DNA of 64,000 bases from Terfezia claveryi (taxonomy: Eukaryota; Ascomycota; Pezizomycetes; Pezizales; Pezizaceae). The translations under genes and the position numbers were made by a program. The DNA lies in assembly GCA_015179025.1 (NCBI GenBank), contig WHUX01000004.1:558001-622000 (forward strand), given 5' to 3'. Below the pieces are notes generated by a model. That model ran no database searches and had not been told where the DNA came from. It was given only the letters and a program-made list of their open reading frames with translations. The first letter of the stretch is position 1. Every line of letters starts with the position of its first letter. This document shows positions 1-12,508 of this stretch, piece by piece.

Positions 1-40
1 TCAGTTTCAGCGTCAGCAGAAAGGCTAGATTTTAATAGCA

Positions 41-1989
41 ATGACAGAAGCCACAACTCTTGCTGATAGTACCGCAGCCATGTCCCTCAGAACTGACTCA
101 CCCGCTGTCGAGGTTTACAGTATGTAAACCCTGTCAGGGATTATAATTTCCGCCTATCCTCTTGCAGCCAGCATGTACTAATCTGAGCTCCTGGTGTAGT
201 CTTCGTTGACGAGGCAACCGGTGTTGATGAAACTACAACTAGCGGGTGGGAGACTGAGCCGTTCAAGTCTCTGGAGTTCGCTGCCTACCACACAGATACA
301 ACCAACAAGGCAAACACCTACATCTTCAAGCAACGCAAAGAAGGAAAGTGGGAAGATGCAACTTCCACCGCAGTCAAGAAGGCGAAGAAGGGTTATGAGG
401 TTGCTCTGAGGAAGGCGGTCAAGCAGGTAGAGGCTGCTTCTCGTCTGGAGGATGAGGAAAAAAAACGAGAGGCCTCAAGGTTGGCTGCAGAACAGGAGGC
501 GAAATCAATTGTTCTCAAACAAGATCCCTCTCTACCCCAGGCCAAACAAATCAAACTCCGAGACACAATTGCATTCCGTGGAAAGCGTGTTAAGGTCAAT
601 GGCTGGGTTCATCGACTTCGCTCCCAAAAGGGTATGACCTTCATCGAGTTGCGGGACGGAACTGGTTATCTACAGTGTGTTTTGACTGGCGATCTCCCCA
701 AGACATGGGACGCTCAGAATCTTACCCTAGAGACCAGCTTGTCTATCTGGGGTGTCATTGCCCCTCTCCCGGAGGGGAAAACCGCCCCAGACAACCATGA
801 ATTGGCTGCGGACTTCTTCGAAGTCATTGGCCAGGCCCCTAGTGGTGACGAGGCATTCAGTAACAGAATCACTAAGGATACTGGTGCCGATCTCAAGGCT
901 GACTTGAGGCACTTGGTTCTCAGGGGAGAGGTTGCAAGCGCTGTGCTCAAGGTCAGAGCAGGAGTCTTGAGAGCATTCAGGAAGAGCTATGAGGACATGG
1001 GATTATTAGAGGTCACCCCACCATGCATGGTGCAGACCCAGGTGGAAGGTGGAAGTACTCTGTTCGCTTTCGACTATTACGGAGAGAAGGTCGGTATTAC
1101 AGTTTGCCCCTTTAATAATGAAGTTCTCCTCTGGCTAATTTGAGCCAGGCCTACCTTACCCAATCTTCCCAGCTTTACTTGGAGACATGTCTCCCCGCTC
1201 TGGGTGATGTCTTCTGTATCCAGGAGTCTTTCCGCGCCGAGAAATCTTTGACTCGTCGTCACCTCAGTGAATACACTCACATCGAAGCCGAGCTTGCTTT
1301 TATCACCTTTAATGATCTTCTCTCCCATCTCGAAGAACTGATGTGCCGCACGCTCGATACTGTTCTTGCAGACCCAAAAGTCGCTCCGCTCATCAAGGAG
1401 CTCAACCCCACCTTCGAGGCTCCAGCTAGGCCATTCCTGCGAATGACCTATGAAAATGCCATTCAGTGGCTCGTTGAGCACCAAATCCCCAACGACGAAG
1501 GTGAGCCACACAAGTTTGGAGATGACATCGCCGAAGCTGCGGAGAGGCGAATGACAGACACTATCGGCAAGCCAATCTTCTTGACAAAGTTCCCCGTCGA
1601 GATCAAGGCGTTCTACATGAAGAAGGTGGACGGAGACCCAAGAGTCACCGAGTCCGTTGACTGTTTGATGCCTGGTGTTGGTGAGATAGTCGGTGGCAGT
1701 ATGAGGATGGATGACCTGGGGGAGCTTATGGGTGGATACAAGCGGGAAGGGATTGGCGCCGAGCCATACTACTGGTTTACTGACCAGAGGAAGTAAGTTT
1801 ATATCGTTATCGCAAGTGCAAATGGTCAACTTCGGCATACTGACGAACTTTTGCACCTACAGATATGGCACTACCCCACATGGTGGCTACGGGTTGGGCC
1901 TCGAGCGGTTCCTCGCTTGGCTGTGTGCTAGATACACAGTCAGGGATTGCTCGTTGTACCCCAGGTGGACTGGGAGGTGCACTCCTTGA
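41..1989 (+). CDS. DED81: Cytosolic asparaginyl-tRNA synthetase (class IIb), 4 exons
   Basis: Charges tRNA-Asn with asparagine in the cytosol. Exons 41-119, 200-1089, 1149-1792 and 1863-1989 join in frame to 579 aa, the usual length for fungal AsnRS. The first intron has a TACTAAT branch site. Seen: a Lys/Glu-rich N-terminal extension (about residues 85-145), an OB-fold anticodon-binding domain starting near 159 (VNGWVHRLR), class II motif 2 near 351 (FRAEKS then [13 protein letters not shown]), and motif 3 near 545 (GYGLGLERF), followed by the C-terminal WTGRCTP typical of AsnRS rather than AspRS or LysRS. The start is the first ATG of the frame, only 40 bases into the window, so an upstream exon cannot be excluded. 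The next gene lies downstream on the same strand. Confidence 0.95.
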
Positions 1990-3571
1990 TTTCCAATCAC
2001 ATGCATGTAACGGATAAATTTTGTCCAGTGCTTAGTCTTCACAGGGTTTCTTCTTCTTTTTCATCTCTTCATCTCCTCAGGAATGTGTTAGTAGGGCCAG
2101 GTTCAGTTTGGGAGCGCGAGGAAAAGGAGGAGGATGATCTAGCACAAGATCAGACGAATACCAGCTTTTGCGCATGGGCCATTGAATTCCAACGGTTGGA
2201 GTATTTAAGTGTGAATGCTACTGAGCTCAATGGGATACACAATTTAGAAATCACTAGAACAATGTGAACTGAGATGCTCAAGTCCAGGGTGATTTTCTGA
2301 GACACTCATATGGCCCTGTCTACACCGCCCTTGCCCCTTTCTGCCCAAGTGTGCGTTGTGGGCCAAGCTGCTTTGGCTTTGGCTGTCACCTGCCCGTGAC
2401 CGAGATGGCGGCAGCGGGGGAGCACACGAGGGAGCCCAGCGTGTGGGCTCAACACCATACGGGTCCTTTGGCTCTGTAGACTATCTGCTCCGTAGGCTTG
2501 CACTCTGATCTCCTGGAATCTCCGGAAGTGCTCTTCTTGCTTTCACAGTCACCCCGTTTCCGTTGGTTGCTTTCCATACAGATGTTCTCCAGTAGGGACA
2601 CCGCGCTGAAGCAGCCGCGGACCTCTTGCTCCAGCTCGGCTGGCACCTACAGTAGCCTTGCCTCGTCCTAATACAAGCCTCAGCAGAACTTCACACTGTC
2701 AACGCCAGCACTCATATCCAGTTCTGAATACCATACTCTTTGTTGATTTGCTGCTTTGCTGCTTTGCTGCTTTGCTGCTTTGCCTCTCTCTGAAACAACT
2801 TTCGGGCGCAATCAAGCACAGCCTCGTGTGGCCTGGTTCCTCGGCAGCCTTGCCTCAGCCTGAGCTGGATCCAGACGACTCCTCCAGACTCATCACGGGC
2901 AGGAAGGCTACCTTGGCTACCTGTCTGACATCTGCCCCTGTATACGGAGTAAGTCACTGGCATTATCTCTTTATTTATTTATTTATTCCCACCTGTTTTT
3001 TTTTCTGACGCACGGGCAGCATCTGAACAGGGAGGAGAAATAAACTTGCTGGCGTCTTTAGCCCAATCAGCAGACGTGTCTTGCCTCCCGGCATCGGCAT
3101 TCGACGCGCGCCTCGATCTCTTATCCTCCTCCGAGGCTATCCCACACACCACCCCTATTTCACGCCGAAATTTCTTTGTACGGCTGTCACCGAAGCTGCT
3201 CGGTAATCAGTACTCGCTCCCTCTCTGTGCCGAGAGTCACTTGTCGGGCCCCATTGTTCTAGTCCCGAAAGCCGGCGGTGGGTCGTGTGGAGGTGCGTTT
3301 TAACTTTTGCCGCCGTGTGCAAAAGAAGGCCAATCTTTAACAAAATATCGACCTGCACCGGGCCGAGACTTACATCCTGGCTGTGGTATGCTAATCGCTC
3401 GTTAAGCAACTCGGGGAAGAGTAGTAGCCTAGAATATTTCTTCACTAACACTACCTGGCGCAGTGTTGCTCCAAGAGGCACTCTATCTTACACGTCGAAT
3501 ACGTACATCGGCTACCCATAATAATAATCGAATAGAAAAATCTTTGCACGGGAGCGATCAAGGTCTTGCCA
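1990..3571. other. Intergenic region between DED81 and SNF5
   Basis: No gene recognised. It holds the 3' end of the synthetase gene and the SNF5 promoter and 5' leader. An 8-base tandem repeat lies at 2751-2782 and T-rich tracts near 2970-3004. Short open frames here have no recognisable domain. Confidence 0.6.
2751..2782. repeat. 8-bp tandem repeat, 4 copies
   Basis: CTGCTTTG is repeated four times without a mismatch. It is noncoding, about 790 bp upstream of the SNF5 start. Confidence 0.9.
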
Positions 3572-5972
3572 ATGCCGGAAAGTCTCGTTTTCTCCGCAAA
3601 TTCCCCAACTCCTGGCTCCACGGCTTTCCTATCCCCTGGTGCTCCCACTTTGGCATCCTCACGACCAACATCACCCGCGAATATAGATCAACATAAGTCG
3701 AGCAGAATAGCAAAGGGGAAACTGAAGGCAAAGGACCCACCACCTCCAATAAAGGTTCCAAAGTCACCTGTTGTGAAGACCTCCGAGTCACAGTCACCTC
3801 CATCTCCATCATCACCTAAATATGATCCCACATCAGAGTACCCTACGACAGCTGAGCTTCATCTCAATCAGTATATAACGCGCGATTTACTACATGCCGC
3901 AGCAATTGCTACTCAAGCGTCGCAGCTTAATGAACTCAGCAGATCGAAGCGCAAGGAGATTGAGTTTTATCAGACCCTGAAGAGGGAGAGGCAGGTCAAT
4001 CCAGGTGCTGTATTCGGTTATGGGTACCAAGGGTATGGTAATGGCTATACCAATGCGAAGCAATCAAGACTATTGTATCCATGTGAGAGGAAGAAGCCAG
4101 GATCAAGGACTTCGCGCGAATTGCGTGTGTCTCGATCATCTTTGCAGGCCCAGGCAGAAGAGGGCGAATGTCTAGTACCTATACGGCTGGAGATTGATTA
4201 CGATAAGTATAGATTGCGGGATACATTTACATGGAATTTGCACGACAGGACAGTGCCAATAGAACTCTTTGCTGAGCAGCTCGTGGAGGACTTTCGTTTA
4301 CCCCCACTCCCACCATTAATCAAAATGATAGCAGAGCAGATACATGCGCAAGTTACAGATTTCCATCCCCATGTGCATTTACCGGATGAGCCACTGGACC
4401 CGAAACTACCGTATTGGGCGTACAAGAATGATGAGATGAGGGTATTGATAAAGTTGAATATCACCATAGGACAGTATACTCTGGTGGACCAGTTTGAGTG
4501 GGACATCAACAACCCTGTAAACTCTCCTGAGGGGTTTGCTCAGCAGATGGCTAGGGATATGTGTCTATCGGGTGAATTCACGACAGCTATAGCGCATTCT
4601 ATTCGGGAGCAGTGTCAACTATATACAAAATACCTGTACCAGACTGGACATACATTCGACGGGCGGCCTGTGGAGGATGCGGAGTTGAAGAGTGCGATGC
4701 TGTCATCACCGTTGTTGGCGATTGTGCGGACGACGGCTCAAACAAAGGAGTATGAACCTGTGTTGTACGAACTCTCTGATGGTGAATTGGAGAAGATGGA
4801 GAAAGATTGGTCGAGGGAGTCAAGGAGGAAGAGGCGAGTCAACAGGAGAGGCGGGCCCAGCCTTCCAGACCTTAAGGAGATGCCAAAAACCAACCGATCT
4901 CAGATCTTGTCTACTATATTACCTGGTGCCGTTACAAGGGTTGCTGATATGAAGATCACCTCAGACAAGCCCAAGGAACCGGACTCGGAAGACGACTCAG
5001 AATCAGATACTGCTGTTGCAACGCCACCACTGACGGTTCCATCGGCGGTGAATACAATGACTAGGAGGCAACGTGGCGCTGCGGCGAATGCGGCTTTGCT
5101 ATTGAGGGCGTCAGCAGGGCGGTCACAGACCCCTGAGGTTTCACAGTTGCAGTTGCTTCATACACCACATCATCACCATACTCCTTCGACGCATCTACCG
5201 AGAAGACCAGGGGTGCCATTTAATGTCGACAGTGCATTGGTGAAATTGAAAGTTGGCAGGGAGAGGTTAATGAAGTGGGGCAGGGAACAGCAAAAAAAAG
5301 ATCAGGCGAAATATGAGAGGGACAAAGCGGAGTGGGAGAAGTCACAGAGGGAGAAGCAGCTACGGCAGCAGCAACAGCAACAGCAAAGTAAGGTCCCAGC
5401 TAGGGGTACGCCTGCAGAAGGGCAGAATATTCTATCGAAGGTGACCACACCAGCGGTACCGGGGATTAAAACGGAAACTGGCGCTCCTGGTACGCCACAG
5501 CCGGCAGCATCGATGACAGCCCCAGGCCAGATACAGGCCCAAAGCGCCCCACCGTCACAGCAGAATGGGGATGAAGCTGCGGATCCTGCACATCCACCTG
5601 TACGTCACAGCCCTACATCACCCCCTCAATTTGGTCCCTACTAACGTCCTCCTCTAGCCTTGTCCCGAATGGCTCGAAGCTGGCCTCTCTGACCTCCATA
5701 AGCTACACCCGAACGATAATTTTGAAGGAATAATGCGGTATACAGTGACAGATAGTGTCACGGGAAACCCGATTGGACAGAACCTGCCGAAGGACCCGGC
5801 GAATATCAAACATCAGTTCATTCCGAGAATTAGGTGCTATGATTGTCCGGGGAAGCTGTATACTCCGGGGACGGAGATGACTGTTGATAATTTCAAGCTG
5901 CATTTGAATAATAGGGGGCACCGGATGAGGGTAGAGGAACGGATGAAGGCGAAAGCGGCGTTGGGGAGTTAG
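3572..5972 (+). CDS. SNF5: SWI/SNF chromatin-remodelling subunit Snf5, 2 exons
   Basis: Core subunit of the SWI/SNF nucleosome remodeller. Exons 3572-5599 and 5658-5972 (58-nt intron with CTAAC branch site) give 780 aa. The start is the ATG at 3572; an in-frame TTG two codons earlier is not needed. Seen: a Ser/Pro-rich N-terminus, the SNF5/INI1 domain with its two repeats (about 201-265, LRDTFTWNLHD; about 286-350, VDQFEWDINNP), then the block RRVNRRGGPSLPDL found in fungal Snf5 and not expected in Sfh1. A Q-rich charged segment follows. Exon 2 carries the fungal C-terminal PCPEWLEAGL segment and a Cys2-His2-like zinc module (C736, C739, H758, H764). The alternative, the RSC paralogue Sfh1, is less likely because of the C-terminal module. 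Confidence 0.93.
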
Positions 5973-8704
5973 AGCTTGTCAGAGGGGTCCAGGAGAGTTG
6001 TGGTAGATATTGGTATGGGATGTGGGATGGCTCCTGGGAAGAAAGGAGCGGGGAAGAGGGGAGGGAGTTGGAAGAAGTGGGATTGTGGTGACGTTGACGG
6101 TCATTTAGGGCTGGGAGCGGAGCTGGCCTGGCCTGCGGTTGACCCATCCATGCTGTCATCAGTCAACGTTCTCTTATGTCCAAATTCCTTGCCCTGAGCA
6201 TTGTTAATCATGAGACGAACGCACTTTGTGATGTTTACGTTATTTCCTTTGTTATTTGATTGAGTTTTGTGTGTTATTTATGGCTTGGTAATATGCCCCC
6301 AAATAGTTTTCTTTTTCTTTTTTTGAGTAGTGTGCTTATGTTGTGTTATAGTGTTATATGTGGGATGTTTTGTGGATGTTTGGTTTTGCTAAGTGCTAAT
6401 TCTTTTGGTTATGGGCCATGCGGAGGGCAAGAGAGGGGTGGGGGATTAGGGGAGTGAAGGTGTGTAGGAGAGAGTTACCTATATATTATAGTATATTTTT
6501 TTGCTCTCTTGGGTATTGGGCTGAGGGTGAAGTTGAGATGAATTGAAGTGAATTAAACTAAAGTAATTTAAGGAGAGATGCTACACTACGATACACCATG
6601 CTGCAATATTCTGGTCTGCTGCTCATGGACAGGTAAGTGGTAGAGTTACCCTGAAGTATTAAAAAGTGTGTAGGTTGCGGGGAACTCATGGCAGGGTTAG
6701 TCTGGTTATATGCAAGGTATACTATCTGAGAGAGGGAGAGAGTGGTTTTATAGTACTTTATTGTTTTGTATAGGATAGGTATTTGTAGTATCACGGTATC
6801 TTAAAGGTTTCTACTGCTTAGTAGGCATTGGTGGAGATGGGGAATGGAGACGCCTATTCGGGTTGTGGTGATGGTTTCTTTTTGGGGAGGGTTGCGTTGC
6901 GTTGAAGAATTTGCCTGTAATTTGGGAGGGTTGGAGAATGGGAGACTGTGGGTAGAAGGCATGGCATGATCAGGGTGAAGAGGCACTGATGGGCAAGCAT
7001 ATATCGGGTGGTCACACGGTTTTTTTGTAAATACACCCCGTGTATCTGCGGGAGGGATATTGCTGCTGGGATGGAGGGCGCTCAGTTGTGGAGGTGGTAG
7101 TAGATTGAGCGGCTGTCAGTTCTTTCGCCATTTGGATGGCCTGATCCTAGAGGGTGAGTCGCCACCTGGCATCATGTGCGCCCCCTCTCCCACCCCTCTC
7201 CCAACCATGAGAACACTAGAAAGAACAAAATAGGGCAATGGGATTGGTGATTGAGCGATTATCTGTAGAAGCTAGCACTGCTTCGATAATTAGTGGGGTG
7301 GGGCTTGGTCAATGTAGTTGAGGTGGGGGGAAGACCGAGGCCCTAACTCTTCCCCGAGGATCCGGTCTCGTTTCGATTCACTGGCCGATCCACTGGCCGA
7401 TCTACTGGCCGATCCACTGGCCCACCACCCTATTTCCTCCACTCAGCGAAAGAAGGGCGTCATTCACCGTGGTGTGGACCTGTCGGTGGGTGAATACGCG
7501 TCCCGGGGTTGTCGTCATCGTCGGACGTGGATGGCGAGGAGGAGGAGAGGAGGAGGATGAGCGGTGAGTTGCGATTGGGTCGGGTCAACCAGACTAGGTC
7601 GGGTTAAGGATTGCTATCATAGGCATGTCGGATTAATTATTCCACGGCGGAGAAGTTAGTCTGCTAACTGCCAGTAACTTGAGCTGTACAAGTTGATGTT
7701 TGTTTGAGGGGAAATGCGCAGGACAAAAAGACGGCTGCAATTAGGTGTTATTTAATCCACCTGTGGGGTTTATGTAGTCTCGTTGCATGGGGTTATGCTG
7801 TTATACAGCCTCTCAATCCGAAGGGCTGTTGAAGCTGAACAACTTGCCGTAGGCCTTTCTCGAGTTGTTTGATGCTCGACAATTTAGTCAGAGCTACCTT
7901 TGTAATATGCGTTGGGCTCCGGGGCCTGGAAAGATAGTGCATGATCGAGTAGTTTTGGAATAGAAAGGAGCCTTGTGGATTGTATTCATAGGTCGTGGGT
8001 GTCCTTCGTTTTGATTGTTGTTTTTCTTGACATAATTGTTAGGATCGATCGGGGGCACACGGTACATATAACAACTGTGAGGCTCAGCTTTTTGCCCCTA
8101 CGTACAGAACGAATTGTGTACTCCGAACATAGAAAGCTTTGAATGCGGTTGATATGGGAAAGGGGGCCGGGGGGAGAATATGGGGCTTTGCGTTACGGGG
8201 ATAGAGATAGCAAAGTAGGGGGAGTTCAGGGTAACTCCCAACATTTTTTAGTCCGACACTCTGCGTTGTACTTCGCTTTCCCTCGCTAGCATCATGTGAC
8301 TTCCGCATAGTGGGCTCATGTGACAACTACCTGCACGTCATTCGTCGTCCTCCAACTGCAACAAGCGATCGAGCAACTGAGCTGATATGCTCTTGCGAAG
8401 CTCACTCCGAAACTACCATCTCCCCGCACGCTCTAATCTTCTTGTACTACTTCCCTCCTGCAATCCGAGAGGCCGTCTTTGTATTTCCCCCACCAATCCC
8501 ACCAATCCCGCAAGAAGCCGCGCATTGCACGGAGCTTTAAGCTTCTCCGCATTTCCTCCAGCAAGTGCACACAGGAATGCAACAAACCCCACCGCGGTCC
8601 TACAGAGTCGTGTTATAAGTGCAAGGACAATTGGTGTTGCACTGGTATATCTATTTCAATCTAGCATTCGATCCCTCGCAACAGCAGCTACACACTCACC
8701 AGAA
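5973..8704. other. Intergenic region between SNF5 and the M1 peptidase gene
   Basis: About 2.7 kb with no recognised gene, although 8387-8704 is open in frame with the following gene (see that entry). It holds a 12-bp tandem repeat (7379-7426), two copies of the dispersed word GTTACCCTGAA (6645-6655 plus strand, 8225-8235 minus strand) and two copies of AACCAGACTA (6698-6707 minus, 7587-7596 plus). Confidence 0.6.
7379..7426. repeat. 12-bp tandem repeat, 4 copies
   Basis: CACTGGCCGATC occurs four times in a row. The third unit has one change and the last three changes at its 3' end. It is open in one frame (reading LADP-like units), but there is no sign of a gene. Confidence 0.85.
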
Positions 8705-10905
8705 ATGTTCGTCCCAAGCAAAACCAACATCCGCTCGCCAGACCCAAATACCCTAGCGAACGTCCTCGACTTTGCGGTTCTGAAGACTACACTGGACTAT
8801 GAATTGTTGTTTGAGAAGCGGGCGATTGAAGGTGTGGTGGAGCATGAGATGGAGTGTACCGCTGAGGAGGAAGGAGCTGTGACGGAGGAAATTTGGCTGG
8901 ATAGTAGTTATGTGGTTGTGGAGGAGTTGAGTGTAAATGGGGAGGTGCTTGGGCAATTGGGTGAGAAGAAAGAGGGGGAGGATAAAGCGGAGGTGGAGAC
9001 GGCGGTTACTACGGAGAAGGGGTGGAGATTGGAGGAGCGAGTAAAGCCGTATGGGTCAAAATTGAGAATCGTGCTAGGGAGGAAAGTGGAGGTAGGGGAG
9101 AAAGTTGGGATTAAAGTATGTTACTTCATGGTATGCCCGGCAGTCAATTGGAGCAATGGACTAACATATATTTGATCTTTGGATAGATTAAATTCAGAAC
9201 AACAGAAGAGTGCACAGCACTCGGATGGATGGACCCTGAGCAAACCAGCAACAAGCAGCACCCATACATGTGTTCGTTTTCCATTTCCATTTCCATCTCC
9301 ATCCCCATAATCCCCTTCTCTCCCCTTCTCCAAGCTTACGCGTAATAGACTCCCAATGTCAAGCCATCCACTGCCGTTCCCTTTTCCCCTGCCAGGACAC
9401 ACCCTTCATCAAATCCACCTACCATAGCACCATTCGCTCTCCTCTCCCCGTCGTCGTCAGCGGCCTCTCCCTCTCTACCCAATCCCTAGGAGACGGCCGA
9501 ATGGAGTACTCCTTTCAGCAAAAGATCCCCATCCCAAGCTACCTTTATGCCATTGCCAGTGGGGATATCACTAGTGCAAAGATTGGGCCCAGGAGTTCAC
9601 TCTGGACCGGTCCCGACGAGCTTGAGGCCTGCCAGAAGGAATTAGACGGGGACACCGAGAGATTTATTGCAATCGCCGAGGTACGTCTGGCAATATATAC
9701 AGACAACCCTATCTCAACTCTCAACTCTCTACCTGAATATACTAACATATAACCCCCCACAATAGCGCATAGTCTACCCCTACCCCTGGGAAACCTACAA
9801 CGTTCTGATCCTCCCCCCCAGCTTTCCCTACGGCGGCATGGAAAACCCCAATATGACCTTCGCCACGCCAACCATCATCTCTGGGGATAAAAGCAACATC
9901 GACGTGATTGCGCACGAGCTTGCACACTCCTGGTCCGGAAATCTCGTGACCAACGCCTCGTGGCAAGACTTCTGGCTCAATGAAGGCTGGACAACGTACC
10001 TGGAGCGGCGAATCCAAGGCTCCCTGCACGGCGAAGCCAAGTTCCACTTCTCTGCCATCATCGGCTGGAAAGCCCTTCGTGAGTCCGTAGACCAATTCGG
10101 CTCTGATCACGAATTCACAAAACTCATCGTGGACCTAGAAGGAAAAGACCCCGATGATGCGTTTAGCTCTGTGCCGTATGAGAAGGGATTCAACTTTCTC
10201 TTCTACCTCGACAATCTCGTTGGGAGGGAGAAATGGGATAAATTCATCCCGCATTACTTCTCAAAGTATCGCCAGAAGTCACTAACTTCACAGGACTTCA
10301 GAGAGACCTTACTCGACTTCTTCCTCCCTGACCCAGATGCGGCGAAAGCCCTGGAAGCTGTAGACTGGGAGAAATGGTACCACTCCCCCGGCCTTCCCAC
10401 ACCCAAGCCGTCCTTTGACACCACCCTCGCAGAACCATGCTACGCCCTGGCACAGAAATGGGAAACATTAATCCCCCTCCCCTTCCACCCCTCCTCCCCC
10501 GATTCCGACTCACGCTTCACCCCTTCACCCCAAGACATCGCGGGATGGTCATCAGAACAGCTTGTCGTCTTCCTCGAGAAACTCACTGACCTCCCTACTC
10601 CACTAACTCCCCCTCTCACGCAACTCATGGACGCTACATACAGCCTCTCTGTGACAGACAATGCAGAGGTTAAATCCCGGTTCTTCACGGTCGGGTTGAA
10701 GGCCCAGGATAGAGAGCTGTATGACCAAGTTGCATTTTGGCTGGGCAAGGTGGGAAGGATGAAGTTTGTGAGGCCGCTGTATAGGTTGTTGGCAGGGGTG
10801 AATAGGACGCTTGCGGTGAGGACGTTTGTGAAGAATCGGTCTTTTTATCATCCGATTTGTAGAGATATTGTGAGGAAGGATTTGGGATTGGAGGAGATTT
10901 TGTAG
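8705..10905 (+). CDS. LAP2: Leukotriene A4 hydrolase-like zinc aminopeptidase (M1), 4 exons
   Basis: Bifunctional aminopeptidase/epoxide-hydrolase family. Exons 8705-9115, 9187-9271, 9349-9680 and 9766-10905 join to 655 aa, close to yeast Lap2. Seen: QCQAIHCRS and PCQDTP in the N-terminal beta domain; the GGMEN substrate-binding motif (299-303); the zinc site HELAH (H326, E327, H330) with the third ligand E349 in NEGWT; Tyr414 (PYEKGFNFLFYL) at the catalytic tyrosine position; and the helical C-terminal domain of LTA4 hydrolases. All catalytic residues are present. The chosen start gives a cytosolic protein. The frame is also open upstream to an ATG at 8387, adding 106 residues rich in Arg and Ser with no Asp or Glu before the last two residues, which could be a mitochondrial presequence made from an upstream start. 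Confidence 0.93.
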
Positions 10906-12508
10906 GATTGACATACTTGCAATTATGTGATAGGGATTTAGCTAATAATCATAATCAGAGTTAATATAATCTCACCCCAAACCCCAAAGATACAAATATG
11001 TATACCTTTCCTCTAGACTTCACTTCCTAGCCAAATTCCCCACACAAGCTGCACCATACTCTTTCAAGCAATTTGGGGAAATGGGTGGGGGCGCAAATCC
11101 GCAATTGAACGTATCGTATCCAATCGGGAGTGAGGGAAGTTAGGTCTCCAAAGGTTCTCCACTATCTTCATGCAGTGTGAAGCCGTGACTAGTGCATTAA
11201 ATACGAGACAGTTTGATTAACCCAATCATTCACACGGATAATATCTTTACATCTACAGTACACCTACATAGTCACCTGACACAATCACGTGCTCGCACCA
11301 TTCACATAAAAAAATAGCGCCCAACTCACTCCTGAAATCAAAGATATCTTTTGTTATCCCCTGCAATCCCTCCTCCGACCGATCCCATACTCCCTATACA
11401 TGAACACTCCATTCCGTTATCCTTTCTGCTAATAGAACTTTCCCCGGGGTCCCTCTCTTTCATGTTCATTCATGTCGGCCTAACTGGTACACCCAGGCAA
11501 AAGATACTCCTCATTCTAGGGGAAAAAGGGAGGAAAAAAAAAACAAGGCGAAGAAAGAAGAGGAAGTGGAAGCGGGTGGAAATCAAGGAAGATATAGAGC
11601 AAAAAAAGAAGAAGTAAACGTATTGCGCCCCCAAAAATTCCCATGTAGCAAATAAAAAACAGCAAAAGAGGAGGGTACGAAGAACGAGTAATAAAAAAGA
11701 ACATAAACAATGAATTTCGACAAGTAAAAACCTCCGTAGAAGAAAAGGCGAGCCAAGGAAAGATAATGTGCCCGAAATTCCCCGGCGGAAAGGTGGTGTA
11801 GCCGCTGCCCCCAAAGCGCGCTGGTGCAGGAAGTCCAGTCCACGTTCGTTTCGGCTCTGGTTGAGGCCGAGAAGTCCGAGTGTTGGTATGGTGGTGCGTT
11901 GCGTTCCCTGACCCTCAGGGGCCCAGCGTAAATATCATCCCATCCCACAAGTGCCCGCTTTGAGCGCTCATACGCCGAGTAATTATGGTTCATGAGGAAA
12001 TCCCTCCCTTGATAGCACCATAACCGGACATGACCTAAATTTTTGAGAACTTTGATGGATAAGGGTGAATTATCAGAACTCTGCACCAAAACCCTTCCTT
12101 TTCCCATAGAACTAGAAAAAACACAAACAAGCATAATTACGAAAAGATATAGAAGGTTGATGCCAAGTTTCATAGTACAGCAAAAAAAAAAAAAAAAAAG
12201 AGAAAGGGCACCTAGAAAGGAAACAAAGGAAAATTTCCCCGGAAAAGATGTATATGCTTCAACTCAGAATCAGTACCGAGAGGTTGAAAGAAACAGGATA
12301 GAATCAGAAATAGAGAAAAAAAGACAACAAACTGTTTGCGCAATACTCAACCGAGATTGCAGAGGAAGAGAAATAGAAAACTGCCGTCTCTTCGTAACGT
12401 ATATGCTTTCACATCCATCTCACGTACCTACTGTTACACGTTCATCTCCCAAACCTACCCACACTAGGGCGACTGCGAGAGACAGTGTGCTGTTGATCCT
12501 GTAAATAT
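10906..12508. other. Intergenic region between the convergent M1 peptidase and RCO1 genes
   Basis: Both flanking genes end here, so this is shared 3' sequence. It is A/T-rich with runs of A at 12183-12199. A minus-strand frame of 196 codons (11583-12173) has hydrophobic ends but no recognisable domain, and I do not call it a gene. Confidence 0.55.

Noticed and set aside
1077..1856. Minus-strand open frame of 259 codons
   Set aside because: Lies antisense to conserved exons of the AsnRS gene and has no domain of its own.
11583..12173. Minus-strand open frame of 196 codons with hydrophobic ends, between convergent genes
   Set aside because: No recognisable domain, biased Phe/Leu/Ser content from T-rich DNA, and no splice or start context that supports a gene.
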